Shown piece after piece: positions 44,832-57,441 of a stretch of 64,000 bases of DNA (positions within the stretch are counted from its first letter, which is position 1; every line of letters begins with the position of its first letter). Both the position numbers and the translations under genes were made by a program. The notes beneath the pieces are model-generated. The model saw only the letters and a program-made list of their open reading frames with translations. It did no database searches and had not been told where the DNA came from. The stretch covers positions 80,584,402 through 80,648,401 of the forward strand of contig CM044871.1 of NCBI GenBank assembly GCA_024500155.1, read 5' to 3'. Source of the DNA: Chenopodium formosanum (taxonomy: Eukaryota > Streptophyta > Magnoliopsida > Caryophyllales > Amaranthaceae).

Positions 44832-46077
44832 CACGGATATGATTCGTTTTAGGGTCTGTTCTCATTTACTGAACTGAACTTAATTGAGCTGAGATGAATT
44901 GAATTGAATTATTTATGATAGAAGTAGGAACTGAACATAAATTAAGCCGTAAAGAACAAGTCTTTAGTTGGTTAAAATCTCGAAGTTTATATGGTTAAAA
45001 TTGATCTATTTCAAGAGATTTGTCTACAATATGTTTTTTTTAGTGTGTTTACAATTGCATATTTATATATAAGCATTTATCTCTTCTAATTTGGTACTCC
45101 TTACAAAAGTTTAAGCGTGTGACAAAATCTATTGTCAATTTGTGTTAATATGTTATTAACATTCGATTTACATTAACAAGCTTCTTATAAAGTAGGTTTG
45201 AGTTGTATAGATCAATCTTCTTCATTTGATATATGCATGAATAAAAAAAATAAAAAAAAGGTTAATAAAGTAATTGGGTAAATCAATTGAGATGGGACAT
45301 TTCCACAAGTCAAAGTGGGAAGTTGCATAATTAACCATCTAGCTAGTGAGTAAGTGTAACAATGTTTATATTCACTGGTTGAGAATTTGAGTTGATAATT
45401 AGCTGCCAAAATAATGCAACCTTAGGGACGAAGGGAGTACTATACCATGACTTTGTTTAAGTTTTCTAGTGCATATGATATTATCTAAAAGTAACTTATT
45501 TTGTCCGAAATAAGTCACCGACGGAACACGACTTATCACCCTCATACTTAACATGAAGTTGGTAGCTGGAATGAACGAAATATGGAATGTCAATAGTGTT
45601 TGAATGAGCACACCAAAAACAGCAGCAAATCCTCACTCAACCAAAATTTATAATAAGGAAAACCAAAACAAAGAGTTGCAGAAATATGGCCAATATTCAA
45701 CATCTCTGACAAATCAACTTCTGTCTGATTCCACATTTGCTCTCCATAACAAATTAGGAGGAGAGACAAATAATGACAATGAGCATACCCAAATTAAAGA
45801 CTAACTAAAATTTATGTATATTAATTACAGCCAATCACACTAAATGGTTTCAAGAATCTACAAGATGTCTTCCTCAAGAGAATCAAATCTTAACCTTGTC
45901 CAAGCTGTGGTAAAACAACTTCCTTCTATATAAATACTCCGAAAATCGGTAATAGAAAACACCGATGACAGGTACAGCATATACAAATAGATGAATTTTG
46001 TGTGAGAGAGGGCAAGGAAGGAACGACCGAATAGATCTTGGGGGAAAGAACACCTAAATCGCAACATATCAGACATA
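44411..46077. other. Intergenic and 3' flank of the BIM2-like gene
   Basis: A (CAGTT)n MITE at 44852 is listed separately. A GC-rich stretch (44749-44807) followed by a T run of about 30 bases may be an old retro-insertion. The region from about 45840 to 46077 is probably the 3' untranslated part of the BIM2-like gene. No other gene is seen. Confidence 0.4.
44852..44963. mobile_element. (CAGTT)n-body Tourist-type MITE, copy 5 (short)
   Basis: TTA lies at 44849-44851 and 44964-44966. The left end is GGGTCTGTTCTCATTTACTG. The right end, inverted, is AGACTTGTTCTTTACGG. The body is in the inverse orientation (ACTGAACTGAACTTAATTG). Confidence 0.65.
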
Positions 46078-49000
46078 TTATGACTTCAATTTCTTTTGGG
46101 GTTGCTCCAAGTTCTCCATGCTACTTTCGCCCCCAGCATGTCCCATGTTAAGATCATGGGAAGCTGAAATCTCCAAATCCTGGCCCCAAAGCAGAAAATT
46201 ACAACAATTTAACAAAACTATTAGATCATGCATACCTTGATCATCTATTTATCTTTGAAGATACACTGTACTTTTGTTTTAATAATCTCTTCTGATCTAA
46301 AAGAAAATATGCGTCCCTCAAGTTTTGACCAAGTATACAGAGTAGATGAGGCTCAAAATACCTTAGCACCAGATAACCCGGGAGTTTGACTCTGGTTAGC
46401 TTGCTTCCCAAGATCAATTCGTATGGAAATATTAGCCTGAGACAGATCCACTCCTGAACTTTGCAATGCTTGTGTTAATGTCATCAACAGTCTGTACCAA
46501 TGCACACCCTTTTGTTAGCAGCTAAATCCATACATTCACTTTAATACTTTAATATCTCACAAAAATGGAAGGAAATAATCCTACCAAATGCAACAGTCTT
46601 GATCACAGTTCAAAATAGAAAAGTAAATGAAGAATACATAAGCACAGGTTGATGACTAGGGGAAACTTCTTCCGTTTATATTACTTTTCAAATCCTTCTA
46701 AGGGCTTGTTCTCATTGACTGAAATGAGCTGAACTGAACTGAACTTATTAGAGCTAAGCTGAGCTGAACTGAAGTGAATATTTTATAAGAGAAGGAAATT
46801 AGGAGCTGAATTGAACTTATTAGAGCTAAGCTGAGCTAAACTAAACTGAACTGAAATGAAAATAATCGTATGAAAATAGGCCCTAAATAGAAAACTTTTT
46901 GCTATAAAAACGAAAGCCATTCAGCGTCTTAGGGTGCAAAAGAGGCAAAATCAAACAATGCAAGAAAAGCAGTATAAAAATGAAGAACATTTGAAAAAGG
47001 TTGGGACTACAGGGAGGAGGGTGGTCAGCAAGATCAATTGAAAAAGTCACTAAAACAATGAGTAGACAGAAACCACTAACCGCATACTAGGAGATAAGCA
47101 ACTATTATCAAATATAAAAGCCAATGGGCTCAATTTCCTGAACATCCTCAAGACCCTAAATAGACATAATTATAATCCATAAATAATGCCTCCTAATTTT
47201 AAAGGTAAGTTGATTAGTCTTGTAGTACCTACCCATGCGAATAAGAATTTGAGATATTAATAGTGCCTCCTTCGATTGTGTGCTCCCCCTGTTGATCATC
47301 ACAGTTATTGGGACAGGGGGCTGGTAGCCCATCGGAAGCTGGTCTTTGGGAAAGATGGGAATCATCCCCATCACTTTGAACAACAGTTGGCATGTGCAAT
47401 GGAAAAGGTGTGGGCATAGGTGCAGTCTTTTCAACCAACTCAGACTGCTGATCCAAAGCTCTATAGGCTTCATGGCCAGAATCTGCATCCAATGGATTCT
47501 GTGCATTGGCGGTCACGCTAGGATTTGAGTTGAAGCTTCTCTCATCAAACTTCCCTGAAAACGTTGATGCAGAGCCAGGACCATTCTTTACAGCTTGAGG
47601 ATGCCCAAGAAAACTCTGAACTCGCCAATGACTGTGTCTCTGTTTAAAGATAAAACTTTCCATAAGTTGCATAAGAACAAAAATATCGATATCTAACCTA
47701 GTCCTATCACTTACAGAAAATAATAGCAATTATCATTGCATAAAATTGGAACAAAATCATCATGACTCAACAGCTCACTTAATCTTGAAAAAGACATGGT
47801 TTATGGTTTAACTTTTAAGTTTTAAAAATCCATTACACAATTCAAAAATGGTATATATGTTCCAGGCTTCTAGCAATGGTCGGGGTTGACTGTTTGAACC
47901 ACAATAAATAAATAAATAAATAAATATATAAAATAATAATAAAAGATTGGATATGAGGAACACTCATTAGTCATTTCCCATGTGAATCACCGATACAACA
48001 AGGAATTCAAGCATGAAACTACTCAATGCATATAAGCTGCAGATCCCCAGCTAGGAATCGTGAAAGATCCAACATCCTACCAGAAAAAGGCACACTAAAA
48101 AATACTGTATGTAATAACAGATGCATTTGTTACAATCGGTCCCTTGTTAGAATTGACTGAGATCTATTCATAATATTTATCACTGGAAGAACATCTTGGC
48201 ATACTTTAACCGATTCAACCAAAATCAATAATGCATCTCAAATACCTTAAACTTCCTCAATTTAGCGATAGTTGCCAATTTTGACCATCAAAACTTGCCA
48301 ATGCACAACTTTGCCCTTAATATCTTTTATTACATATCAATAAAAATCATTAAAAAAAAAATAAAAAAATTTACAGCATATATTGTGATCAACCCAACAA
48401 CAACTATAATAATGATATTTATTGCTACATTTTACTATATTAGTAATTATACATGGTTAAAGTTGATATGGGAATAGCGTAAAAAGTCAATATGATGCAA
48501 CAATTGTGTAATGGAGGAAGTTATAGATAACATTCAAATGCAATAAGATTGTTACAAAACGATATCTTCTTAATGATGGCAAATTTTAAAGTTATAAGCA
48601 GCATTAGAAACACATGTTTCCCTGATTTAAGTTTGAAGTAGCAAAGCTTCATAATCATAGAAAGGATCATAAAAATGGACATAAAACAAATAAATGGCAC
48701 TAAAACCTACCCAAGGCATCAGTTTTGTGGGTTCTGTGCTCCACCCTTGATATGGCCCCTCGTACTTCTGCACTTTTTCTTGCAAGAGCTGAACATACTC
48801 TATTACCTGAAGGTTTTTTAAAGACAAAAATAGAAAAGCAAAGGTCACAAATGCAGGGGGATTACTTTTTAGTAAGAAAGCACAATTGATGAATCAAATC
48901 CTGTACCTCCAATAAAAAAGATGCAGTATCTCTTTTCTGATCACCATGAGGTATCAAATCTCTTAATATCTGAAATCTGTAAGTGACAATATCACATTGC

Positions 49001-51271
49001 ATTAGTTTCTTGATTATTTCAACCTATGATGTAAAAATACAAACTTGAAAAAAAAAAAAAACAAAACAATGAAAGCATTTTCCAAAAATTTTGCACGTAA
49101 TGCATAATAACCAACTTCATTTGGCATTTTCCTCGAAAAAAAAAAAAGGCCCTTGTTGGCATAATTTTGTAATAGCACCGACTACCTAGCACAGCAGTTG
49201 ACAAAACAGTGGTAGTATATGCAGTAACTATACTGCTATCAAATGTTAGTTACACTAGGATTATAAATCATTTCTTTTCTCCTTTAACTAGACCTTAACT
49301 CATAACACTTACATACAAAACCAGCAGCACAATAGAAGAGCACCAGGTTTAGTAGAGCTCAAAACCAGCCCCATGCCCCATATTTCCAGCTTTGTATGAG
49401 CATTTTTTTAAGTTAACAAATCTGCTATATGCCAACAAGTTCATAAGCATATGAAAACCATTTTTTTTTTTTTAGAGAGCATCTCTTCAATTTAGAGAGC
49501 ATACTAATCAAACAAAATCACAGTATATGCCAACTAGTATTGGTTAAATGGGATTATGATGAAATTCGAGAATTCGAGAATTCGAGAATATACAGTATAA
49601 CTCCCAAGCCAGACAGAGACTTCAGATCAACCTTCCATTTTAAAACTCATTAGCATTGATCTCTTGTATGCAAAGGTTCAAAGATTAAATAAAAAGGCTC
49701 CTCAGTATAAACAACATGCTTATATCACTCCTATAAGCTCCAGAAATAGCTGCCAGAGTAAGTACTGTGCATCCTGCCTCTTCAACTGAACCAATATTAA
49801 CAACCTTTTTCTGACATGAAAACATCTGATCAGAGACAGGATAAGTGTACTTGTCAGTAAAGAAAGAATAGGTAACTTTTAAATTTTTAGCTTGTTTCTT
49901 TTCCTGTTCCTCAATACCCATTAACCTTTTCTTTAATCACCAGGACTTCACCATTAATCATTTTCCTAAAATATTCCCACTTCTAGTTTCTACCTCGTTG
50001 GATATATTGTCTTTTTATATATCCACTTAACTAGTTTTGAGCTTTTGACAGAAGTAAAAAGGTATAGGTTTTCAAGTGCAGACAAGCCTGTAAAAACTCA
50101 ATTAGCTTGTTCTTTACTTATCTTCTCTTTTAGGTTAATTTATCAGAAAACACCACACCTGGGGTTCAATTTCAGTAAGGTTCCCAAGCAAAATCCTTAA
50201 AAGAAAATTCTCATTTAAAAACTCAAAATTGGCCTTTCTTATACTCAGAAAATCTAGCCAACACATCCGTCATTAACAAAAATTAGGAGAACTTTTGTAA
50301 AAGTTTAAAAAGCAATCCCCCCTCCCCCCTCTCTCTTCCCCATTTTGTCCATAAATGTCAATTAAAGCTTACTCTATTTGTTTATGAAGGGAATTGGGGG
50401 GACTATTTGCTGTTTAAACTACAGTGAGGATCTTCTAAAAGAAATAAAATAATTGTAATCAAACTTTAACAAATGCTGATGGAAAGTGTTAGGGATCTAT
50501 GAATTTAAAGAACCACTTTCTGGTGATCCAAAATCATTTACAGTAAAGGGTGCACTGGGATTCGGTGTCTCACTTAAAGGAGTTTTCTTCAATATCCTAT
50601 CTTTTCGCCTAGGAAATTCAAGATCTACCCCAAACTAAGAGTTTCAGCGATTAAACACAACTGCAGCCTGCAATACCTCCTCCTTTCTCAAAAAAGTGTT
50701 ACAGATCCCTATTGTGGAAACTGGAAAGTAAGTGCTACTACCCTTTTTTGGTATAATGTTCTCACTATCTCATTCCTCGTCAAGTGCTCCCTCTTATCTC
50801 TCTCTTATCTTAATACGTGTGCCACCAAATATGTAACAATGTGGATTTTACGGAAATGTAACACTTTTGAGCAGATACTCCACCAAAAATCTCTCTCCTA
50901 TTCCTATTCCTATTCCAGAACTATTGCCAAAGAACTTTTGAGCATCAGTAATTTTTCGCCAATAAGCATATATTAGGCTTTGTTTTTAGTCATCTAGTTT
51001 GATTGGTGCATAATGCAAGATATATCAGGGTAAAGCTTTCTAGCAAATGCTTCTGGAAAGTTTCCACTTCTTAGCTAAATCCTCAGCTTTAGAAAGTTTC
51101 ATAGTGCATCAAAAGGCATTAGAGGACACTAGACAGGTGAGCTCCCTATAAAATGCTCCTTTCATCTTTTAAATATAATATAAACCACTGCCTCTTTGCC
51201 CAAAGTTCTATAAGGATCCCTCATTTCCATTATAATATCTCTTGTTCACATTGAAAGGTTGATCCCCCTCC

Positions 51272-51311
<40 letters not shown>

Positions 51312-54300
51312 CCCACATGTTTGCCTACACAACTTTTTCGCTGGTTGAAAGAAGGGGAAAGTTTTGCTCCCTTACTATTTCTTTTACGGAAGGTTTGGGA
51401 GAAATCAAATGAATCCCATTGAGTATGATAGAATAACAAGTATATAGAAGAGAAATTTCAATAGAAAAGCACCAATATAATTATTTGAAAAACTACAAAC
51501 AAAGGTGTTTGTATTGCAGTGATCCAATATGATGTGCCTTTTAAGGGAAAACTTCCCACATTTCATCCAATGTCCAATGTAAGATTAACCTTCAACCCTA
51601 GCTAAAGTGCCATTCTCTTAATCTCCTCATACTTTCAAAGCATTCTAAAGGAAAAGCTAGGATGAAGCATGTAAAATGACATAAAGTGGGAAAGATAGCA
51701 AGGCTTATCTCTTTATTCCATATGTCCTTAAAGTGCTTCAGTAAGTATATCTATAAATAATTAACAGACCATTTCACGGATCGCTAGTCGAGAAGTAATC
51801 ACTAATAACATCATGTCAGAGAGAGAGAGAGAGAGGTCTAAATTTGTAACACAATAAAGGTTGCAGAGCACCACAATTGGACAAGCTTTGAGCTTAGTTT
51901 TAAAAGGCGCACCAAGGCGCAAATGGTCCTTGCAACCTAGGCGCGAGGCGCAAGGAGAAGGCGCATGCCTTTTGTATGCAAGGCGCATGTATATATTTAT
52001 TTCAAATTATTTTACTTTGATTGTACTTAATACCAATTAAAAAGATTCATAATAAATTAAAAAATGTAAAGCTAAGGTAGTCTTAATTTGTAACTTAAAT
52101 CTTAGTTATTATCCTTGAGGCGCAAAGGAGTGCCTTACCAAAGGCGCTTTGAGGCGCACGCCTTCCGTAGGTGACTAGCCTCGCCTAGCTAAAGCCCATT
52201 TCCAGAGCGTGGGAGCGAGGCGCGCTTTTTAAAACCAAGGCTTTGAGTCTGGTGCACGAATTTAGCTTCAACAATTGGTGTCTCTGTGGTAAAATTAGAC
52301 AACTAAAAGGCTCATTTAGAGTTTTTGAACAGTGAGTTGCGAAAATAAACTAGCATTATAGTGGTAGTCCAGATGAGAGGCTGTCAGTGATAAGGTCCAT
52401 CTGTGGTAGTGGTGGAAGTTCTTTCCATTTTTTTTTGGATTGGGCAGAGGTTTTGGTAGCAGGTAAGGGAAACAGCAAAAAATTATTCCATTAGTTAATC
52501 CAACCATATAAAAGTATAATACTTCCCCTGACCAAACAAATCTTCAATTTTTTCTTTCTTGATTCATTTCATTCCTTTTACGTAAACAACCTGCATCTAA
52601 GTGACTCCAGAATTATCTTGCTCATTTATTACTTCCCCTAACAGCATATCCTAAGACATATTCAAAATCTAGACCGATTTGAATGTATGAATTCTTCATT
52701 AGAAGTTAATATAGAGTTGCTCTAATATCCTATACACAGTGATGCAGCTTTCAAACCCTCTTTGCAAGTCTCTGACCAACTTCATTTGGCAGAATTTTGT
52801 GATAGCACCGAGCACAGAAGTTGATAAAACACAATGGTAGTACATGCACTAACTATACTGCTATCAAATGTTAGTTACACTAGGGATTATAAAAAATAAA
52901 AATTTAAAATTAAAAAAAAAAAAAAAAATTCTCTTTTAAGTAGCCCTTAACTCATCTACACTCATTTAACTCAAATGTTAGTTAAACTAGCTTTGGAAGA
53001 AGAAGTAAAAAACGTATAGTTTTTCAAGTGCAGACAAGCCTGTTAAAAGTCTATTAGCTAGTTCCTTACTCACTTGTCTTCTCCTTCAGGTAAATTAATC
53101 AGAAAATACCACTACCTCGGGTTCATTTCTAGTAAGGTTTCTAAGCAAAAATCTCAAAAGAAAATCCTCAGAAAAACTCGAAATTAGCCTTTTGCATACT
53201 CAGAAAAACTTGCACTTCCGCCATTAACTCAATTTAGGAGAACTTACGTAAAAATATAAACACCAATCCCCCCCCCCCCCCCTCTTCTCCCCCAATTTTG
53301 TCCATAGATGTCAATTAAAACTTACTATTTTGGTTTTTGAAGGGAATCGAGGGACTATTAGGATTTTAATTACAGTGAGCACCTTCTAAAATAATTTTAA
53401 TCAAACTTTAACAAATGCTGATGAAGAGTGTTAATGATCTATATATGTTAAGAACCACTTTTGGGTGTTCCAAAATCATTTACAGTGAAGGGTGTCACTG
53501 GGGAATGGTGCCTCATTTGAAAGAATTTTCTTGTAATTTCATCTACCCCAAACTAGGATTTTCAGCGGTTTCACATAACTGCAGTCTGCAAAATATTAAC
53601 ACCTCCTCCTTCCACAAATCCCTATTGTGGAAGTGTCATAGTTATGGCTACATACTCATTTTTGGTATACCTCTGTATCTCATTCATTCCTCATCAAGTG
53701 CTCCCTCTTATCTCTCTCCTATTCCTTAATATGTGTGCCAACAAATTTGTAGCAACGCGTATTTTCGGGGAAAAGGTAACACTTTTGAGCAAATACTCCA
53801 CCATATATCTCTCTACTATTCCTGTTCCAGAAAAATTACGAAAGAACTTTTGAGCTTCAGTAATCCTTTAAGTTTTATTTTAGTCATCTAGTTTGATTAG
53901 TGCATAATGCATGATATATTAGGGTAAATCTTTCCACCACATGCTTCCATAAAGTTTTCATTCTTTAGCTAAATCCACAGCATTAGAAAATTTCATTGTA
54001 CGGCTCTTAGCTTACTCCAAGTCTCCAAATGCATTGAGGACAATGGACAGGTGAGCTTCATATAATATTTCCAAATCACCCTTCATCCCCCCTCCTTTCT
54101 CCCCAATAAAAGAGTGAAGTATACATTCTTTCTCTCGAGCAAAACCAGTGTGGGAAAGCACTTGTCCTCACTTTTGTTTACTTTGATGGTTCAACTTTTA
54201 TAGCCAAGTTCTTTAGACTCATCCCTAGATGAACTATCGAAACATCAAATTTTTCACCGGGGTACTTTTTTCCCTTTCTTTTCTTTGATCTTCTTTTTAT

Positions 54301-56339
54301 CTCAATCATAAGCTTTTAATCACCAGCAAACTGCAAAGAAATACGCTAAGTCTAACAAAAGCAATTGATGTTTGTAGAGCCCAGTAATCCTAATCAAACC
54401 AGCCCTCTCATTCAATAAATCTTTTTTCCGATAGTTTCATGTTAATCTTGAATAGATCTAAGTCATCTAACAAAAAACGGCAAAACTGCAAATCTAGTTT
54501 GGGTTGTGAAGCTGTTAGGTCATTTAATTTTCCCAACGGAACATGTTGATTTTGAACCAAATGTTTAATTTTTATATCAAAGTCGATCAGGGTCCATCAA
54601 ATAACATATTAATAGTTCTCTGCTTAAGATTGTTAAAATTTGAACTAGTTCTAAAAGTACTAAATAACTTAGCTATAGTATCTTATTTCTATTAACTACA
54701 CTTTTCTCAATAAGTCAAAGTCAATAGAAACCTTATAAGTTGCTTCCATGAATATTTACTGTACCAAAACAATGAGAGTACAGCACAAAATGGTTGACTT
54801 GAATGCTAATTTTCAAATCACTTAGGTTTGTAAATTTAGTCTACAAGTCAGGAAACTATATCAAAACCCCACTTATTCAGGCTCGTCTGAGGCTGCCTTT
54901 TGGGCTACCCTTTTTCCAGATCAAAACCTTTGTATTCGAAAGAATCCATCTACCTTAGACAAAGCTCAGAGAGGTTTCCCGTCATTCTCACATATTTGAC
55001 CATAGTCTAAAAATCTTATTAAGCACTCTAACCTTCACTTGGAAACTGTAATTTCACATTGTTCACTCCAATCTCTGTGTTGAAATATCCAAATTATGCA
55101 GTTGATCAATTTCAAAAGTTTAAGGCTTACCAACACTATTCAAAAGGCAAGGAGAGCTAAACAATGGTTCATACATTTAACATGGCTACTCTTTAACAGC
55201 TAAAACGAGCAATGCGACATCCTATAAACTCCGACTCCTAAAGCATATTCAATTGAAGTAATGAATACCAGAAGCATATAACGATTAACAGTATCAGGAG
55301 ACAAGCAGATATTTGATCTGCTATCCTCACCTTCAAATTTTCTTTTTCAGCCAAAATAATATCACACTGAAAATGATTGTTGAACATAGTAAATAACAAG
55401 AAAGCATAAAAAGAACTCTATATACGATTCACAAAGACAAATATTTATCACAAAAGTAAAAACTGAAGTTTATTGTTCCTTCCAAACACAGGTAAACAGC
55501 AGAGAAATTAACCCTTATTGAAGCTCATCACCAAACTTAAGCCAAAAGTCCTCATTAAAGGCTCACGAAAAATGACCAAAGCCTCAAATGTGATCCAAAT
55601 CAATGAAAGTATCCAAACCTCGCCCCAAACCAAAAGCAACATGTAATCAAATACACACCTACATTAATCTTCTTATAAAGAATGCTAACAACCCAAATGA
55701 ACATGTTATCGAATCAAACTCGATTGCCACCTCAAGACACACAGACACCTGAAGTTCACGTATCAACAAATTACATATACATTATAACCAAAAACCCTTT
55801 ACTAATTCTTAACACTCCAAGAGTAATTAAAGGGCAGGATTAGAAGAATTCTTAAAACTCAATAGTATATTACAGTATCACCCTGAATTATTATTAACAA
55901 ATACAAAATAGTCTTGCTAAAATAAACCAAAAGTAATTAAAGGGCATAATTAGAAGAAACCTGCCTCTCATTTATCTTGCTCCTACGCCGCTGCTCAGTG
56001 ACTGAGTGTTTCGAACGCATTGCACTTGCCTTATCATTGTTCTTTGAATCTAATTTTCATAATAAACAATCAAAATTTCAAAGACAATTAAAATTAAGCG
56101 CAGTCACAAAATAAATTCAGAAATTGAATTCCCCCTAACTTAACCTAAAGATTACAAATTTCACCAACTTCTACAAAATTCTGAAATGGGTATTTTAAAA
56201 AACATTAAATTAAACAAATTACCAACAAAAATTGAAGAAATTGATCACCTTTATTAGAGGAAGAGGTCTCTTTTTTTGAAGTGAAATCTTCATCATATTC
56301 TTCATCATCTTCAGGAGAATTGCCTTTACTTGATTTCAT
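46078..56339 (-). CDS. BIM2: BIM2-like bHLH transcription factor (seven coding exons)
   Basis: Exons: 56339-56249, 56049-55965, 48976-48907, 48806-48711, 47639-47233, 46491-46362, 46179-46078. Together 981 nt, 326 aa, with phase preserved at every junction. The N-terminus MKSSKGNSPEDDEEYDEDF matches BIM proteins. The basic region RSKHSVTEQRRRSKINER has His45, Glu49 and Arg53, the G-box-binding H-E-R triad. Helix-loop-helix continues through QKRDTASFLLEVIEYVQLLQ and is followed by the BIM-specific YQGWSTEPTKLMPW. The C-terminal part has EGGTINISNSYSHG and LTQALQSSGVDLSQANISI, also conserved. In Arabidopsis, BIM1-3 are BES1-interacting nuclear factors in brassinosteroid responses; that role is inferred here. 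Splice sites are GT-AG except intron 2 (6988 bp), which needs a GC donor. Intron 5 contains a MITE. Arabidopsis BIM2 is slightly shorter (about 311 aa as I recall). Confidence 0.93.
46702..46883. mobile_element. (CAGTT)n-body Tourist-type MITE, copy 6, in BIM2 intron 5
   Basis: TAA lies at 46699-46701 and 46884-46886. The ends are GGGCTTGTTCTCATTGACTG and, inverted, GGGCCTATTTTCATACG. The body is CTGAACTGAA-type (inverse orientation). The insertion is intronic and does not touch splice sites. Confidence 0.75.
49070..51160. repeat. BIM2 intron 2 segmental duplication, block A
   Basis: Sequence landmarks such as AACCAACTTCATTTGGCA, ACTATACTGCTATCAAATGT and TTTTCAAGTGCAGACAAGCC recur in the same order in block B (52770-54065). 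Block A has about 0.7 kb between 49275 and 50040 not matched in block B. Identity looks moderate, so the event is old. Confidence 0.7.
51274..51309. repeat. (GA)n microsatellite in BIM2 intron 2
   Basis: An uninterrupted AG run of 36 bp. A shorter run occurs at about 51819-51833. Such a run is likely length-polymorphic. Confidence 0.9.
51893..52239. mobile_element. hAT-type MITE with GGCGC-rich arms, in BIM2 intron 2
   Basis: A perfect 8 bp duplication GCTTTGAG (51885-51892, 52240-52247) flanks termini CTTAGTTTTAAAAGGCGC and, inverted, CTTGGTTTTAAAAAGCGC. Both arms carry AAGGCGC repeats in mirrored orientation. The 8 bp duplication indicates hAT. Confidence 0.8.
52770..54065. repeat. BIM2 intron 2 segmental duplication, block B
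   Basis: The second copy of the segment described at 49070-51160, in the same orientation. It ends near GGACAGGTGAGCTTCATATA, matching GACAGGTGAGCTCCCTATA in block A. A C run (53270-53282) corresponds to the C-rich tract near 50318 in block A. Confidence 0.7.
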
Positions 56340-56617
56340 AACTTCGTGTAATTGTTAAAAATTAAAAATAAGAGCAGAAAATTGAGAATTAGATAAGAGT
56401 ATTAAGTGGGTAAAGATCTGTTAGATAAAATTTATTAAGAAGCTAAGAGAATGGAGTTGGGTGGGTGGCAGAGGAGAGAGAAAGAGGGAAAGTACGACGG
56501 CATAACCATGAATTTGGGAAATTTTTATTTTGGTGCTTTTTTATTGGTTTAGATTTTAGACCGTGTTTGAACCGGCTTTTCCTTTAATTTTGCTGTTGGT
56601 AACAAGGGAGTAGGGTC
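56340..56617 (-). promoter_or_regulatory. BIM2-like gene leader and proximal promoter
   Basis: Upstream of the ATG the minus strand shows a pyrimidine-rich leader (CCTCTTTCTCTCTCCTCTG in about 56467-56490). No certain TATA box or transcription start was picked out. The upstream limit is set by the hAT-like MITE that follows. Confidence 0.4.
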
Positions 56618-57441
56618 TAGGGATGACAATTGGGCGGTACGGCCGTGCGGGTATGGAAGAGGGGGTCTGTTGGTAACCCGAGAGTAACCCCCTCTCCCAT
56701 ACCCGCACCCACCAAAATTATTTATACCTTCCACTTACCAGTGGTTGGTAAAATTTTAACACCCATACCTGCCTAGGCGGATAGAAACCTAAATCCACAT
56801 CTGATCCACCACCCATGTGAATATCCACCACCCGCTTTTTACCCGCCAACTTAACAATATTTGTTTTGTAATTTTTCTATAAAATGTCATTTTTCCTATA
56901 TAAATTGTTGTAAAACATAATTTAATAGCATATCATACAAGGTAGTAATCAATTTATGATTTTTTTTGTAATAAGGGTCGGCCTGTTCTCATTGACTGAA
57001 ATGAGTTGAACTGAACTGATTAGAGCTGAACTGAACTAAACTAAATATTTTGTAAGAGAAGGAAATCACGAGCTGAACTGAACTGAACTTATTCGAGCTG
57101 AACTAAACTGAATATTTTATAAGAGAAGGAAATTAGGAGCTGAACTGAACTTATTAGAGTTGAACTGAACTGAACTTATTAGAGATGAATTGAACTGATA
57201 ATAATCGTATCAGAACAGACCCTAAGTTGGTGGGTAACTGGCGGGTAGGCGAAATAATTGGGCGGGTCGGCGGGTAGGTGGATAATAGATGGGTATGGCA
57301 TCAAATCCACCACCAACCCGCTACCCACAGTGGGTATGACTTTTGTATCCATACCCGCATACTTACGTACCCATCAAAGTAGGACCAATATTCGCTCGGA
57401 CTGGGGCGAGTTCTCATTTTAATACCCACCTGCCATCCCTA
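56618..57441. mobile_element. hAT-like MITE with nested (CAGTT)n MITE
   Basis: The termini are TAGGGATGACAATTGGGCGG and, inverted, TAGGGATGGCAGGTGGG. The body is rich in GGGTATGG/CCATACCC and CCACCCGC/GCGGGT motifs in both orientations. The family resembles the elements at 603 and 58320. A clean 8 bp duplication is not evident. Removing the 56975-57222 insertion leaves about 570 bp. Confidence 0.6.
56975..57222. mobile_element. (CAGTT)n-body Tourist-type MITE, copy 7, nested
   Basis: TAA lies at 56972-56974 and 57223-57225. The right end, inverted, is GGGTCTGTTCTG. The left end is GGGTCGGCCTGTTCTCATTG. The unit CTGAACTTATTAGAGCTGAA-like is repeated about three times, suggesting internal amplification. 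Confidence 0.75.

Noticed and set aside
44749..44832. GC-rich stretch followed by a long T run
   Set aside because: Suggests an old minus-strand retroelement, but no tRNA-like boxes or duplications were seen.
45858..46076. Minus-strand frame just after the BIM2 stop
   Set aside because: It lies in the likely 3' untranslated region and has no recognisable motif.
55961..55964. GT donor four bases downstream of the proposed BIM2 exon 2 end
   Set aside because: Using it shifts the frame within the bHLH domain and meets a stop in exon 3; the GC donor keeps the family sequence.
56549..56734. Short minus-strand Pro-rich frame near the BIM2 promoter
   Set aside because: It overlaps the end of a hAT-like MITE and has no conserved motif.
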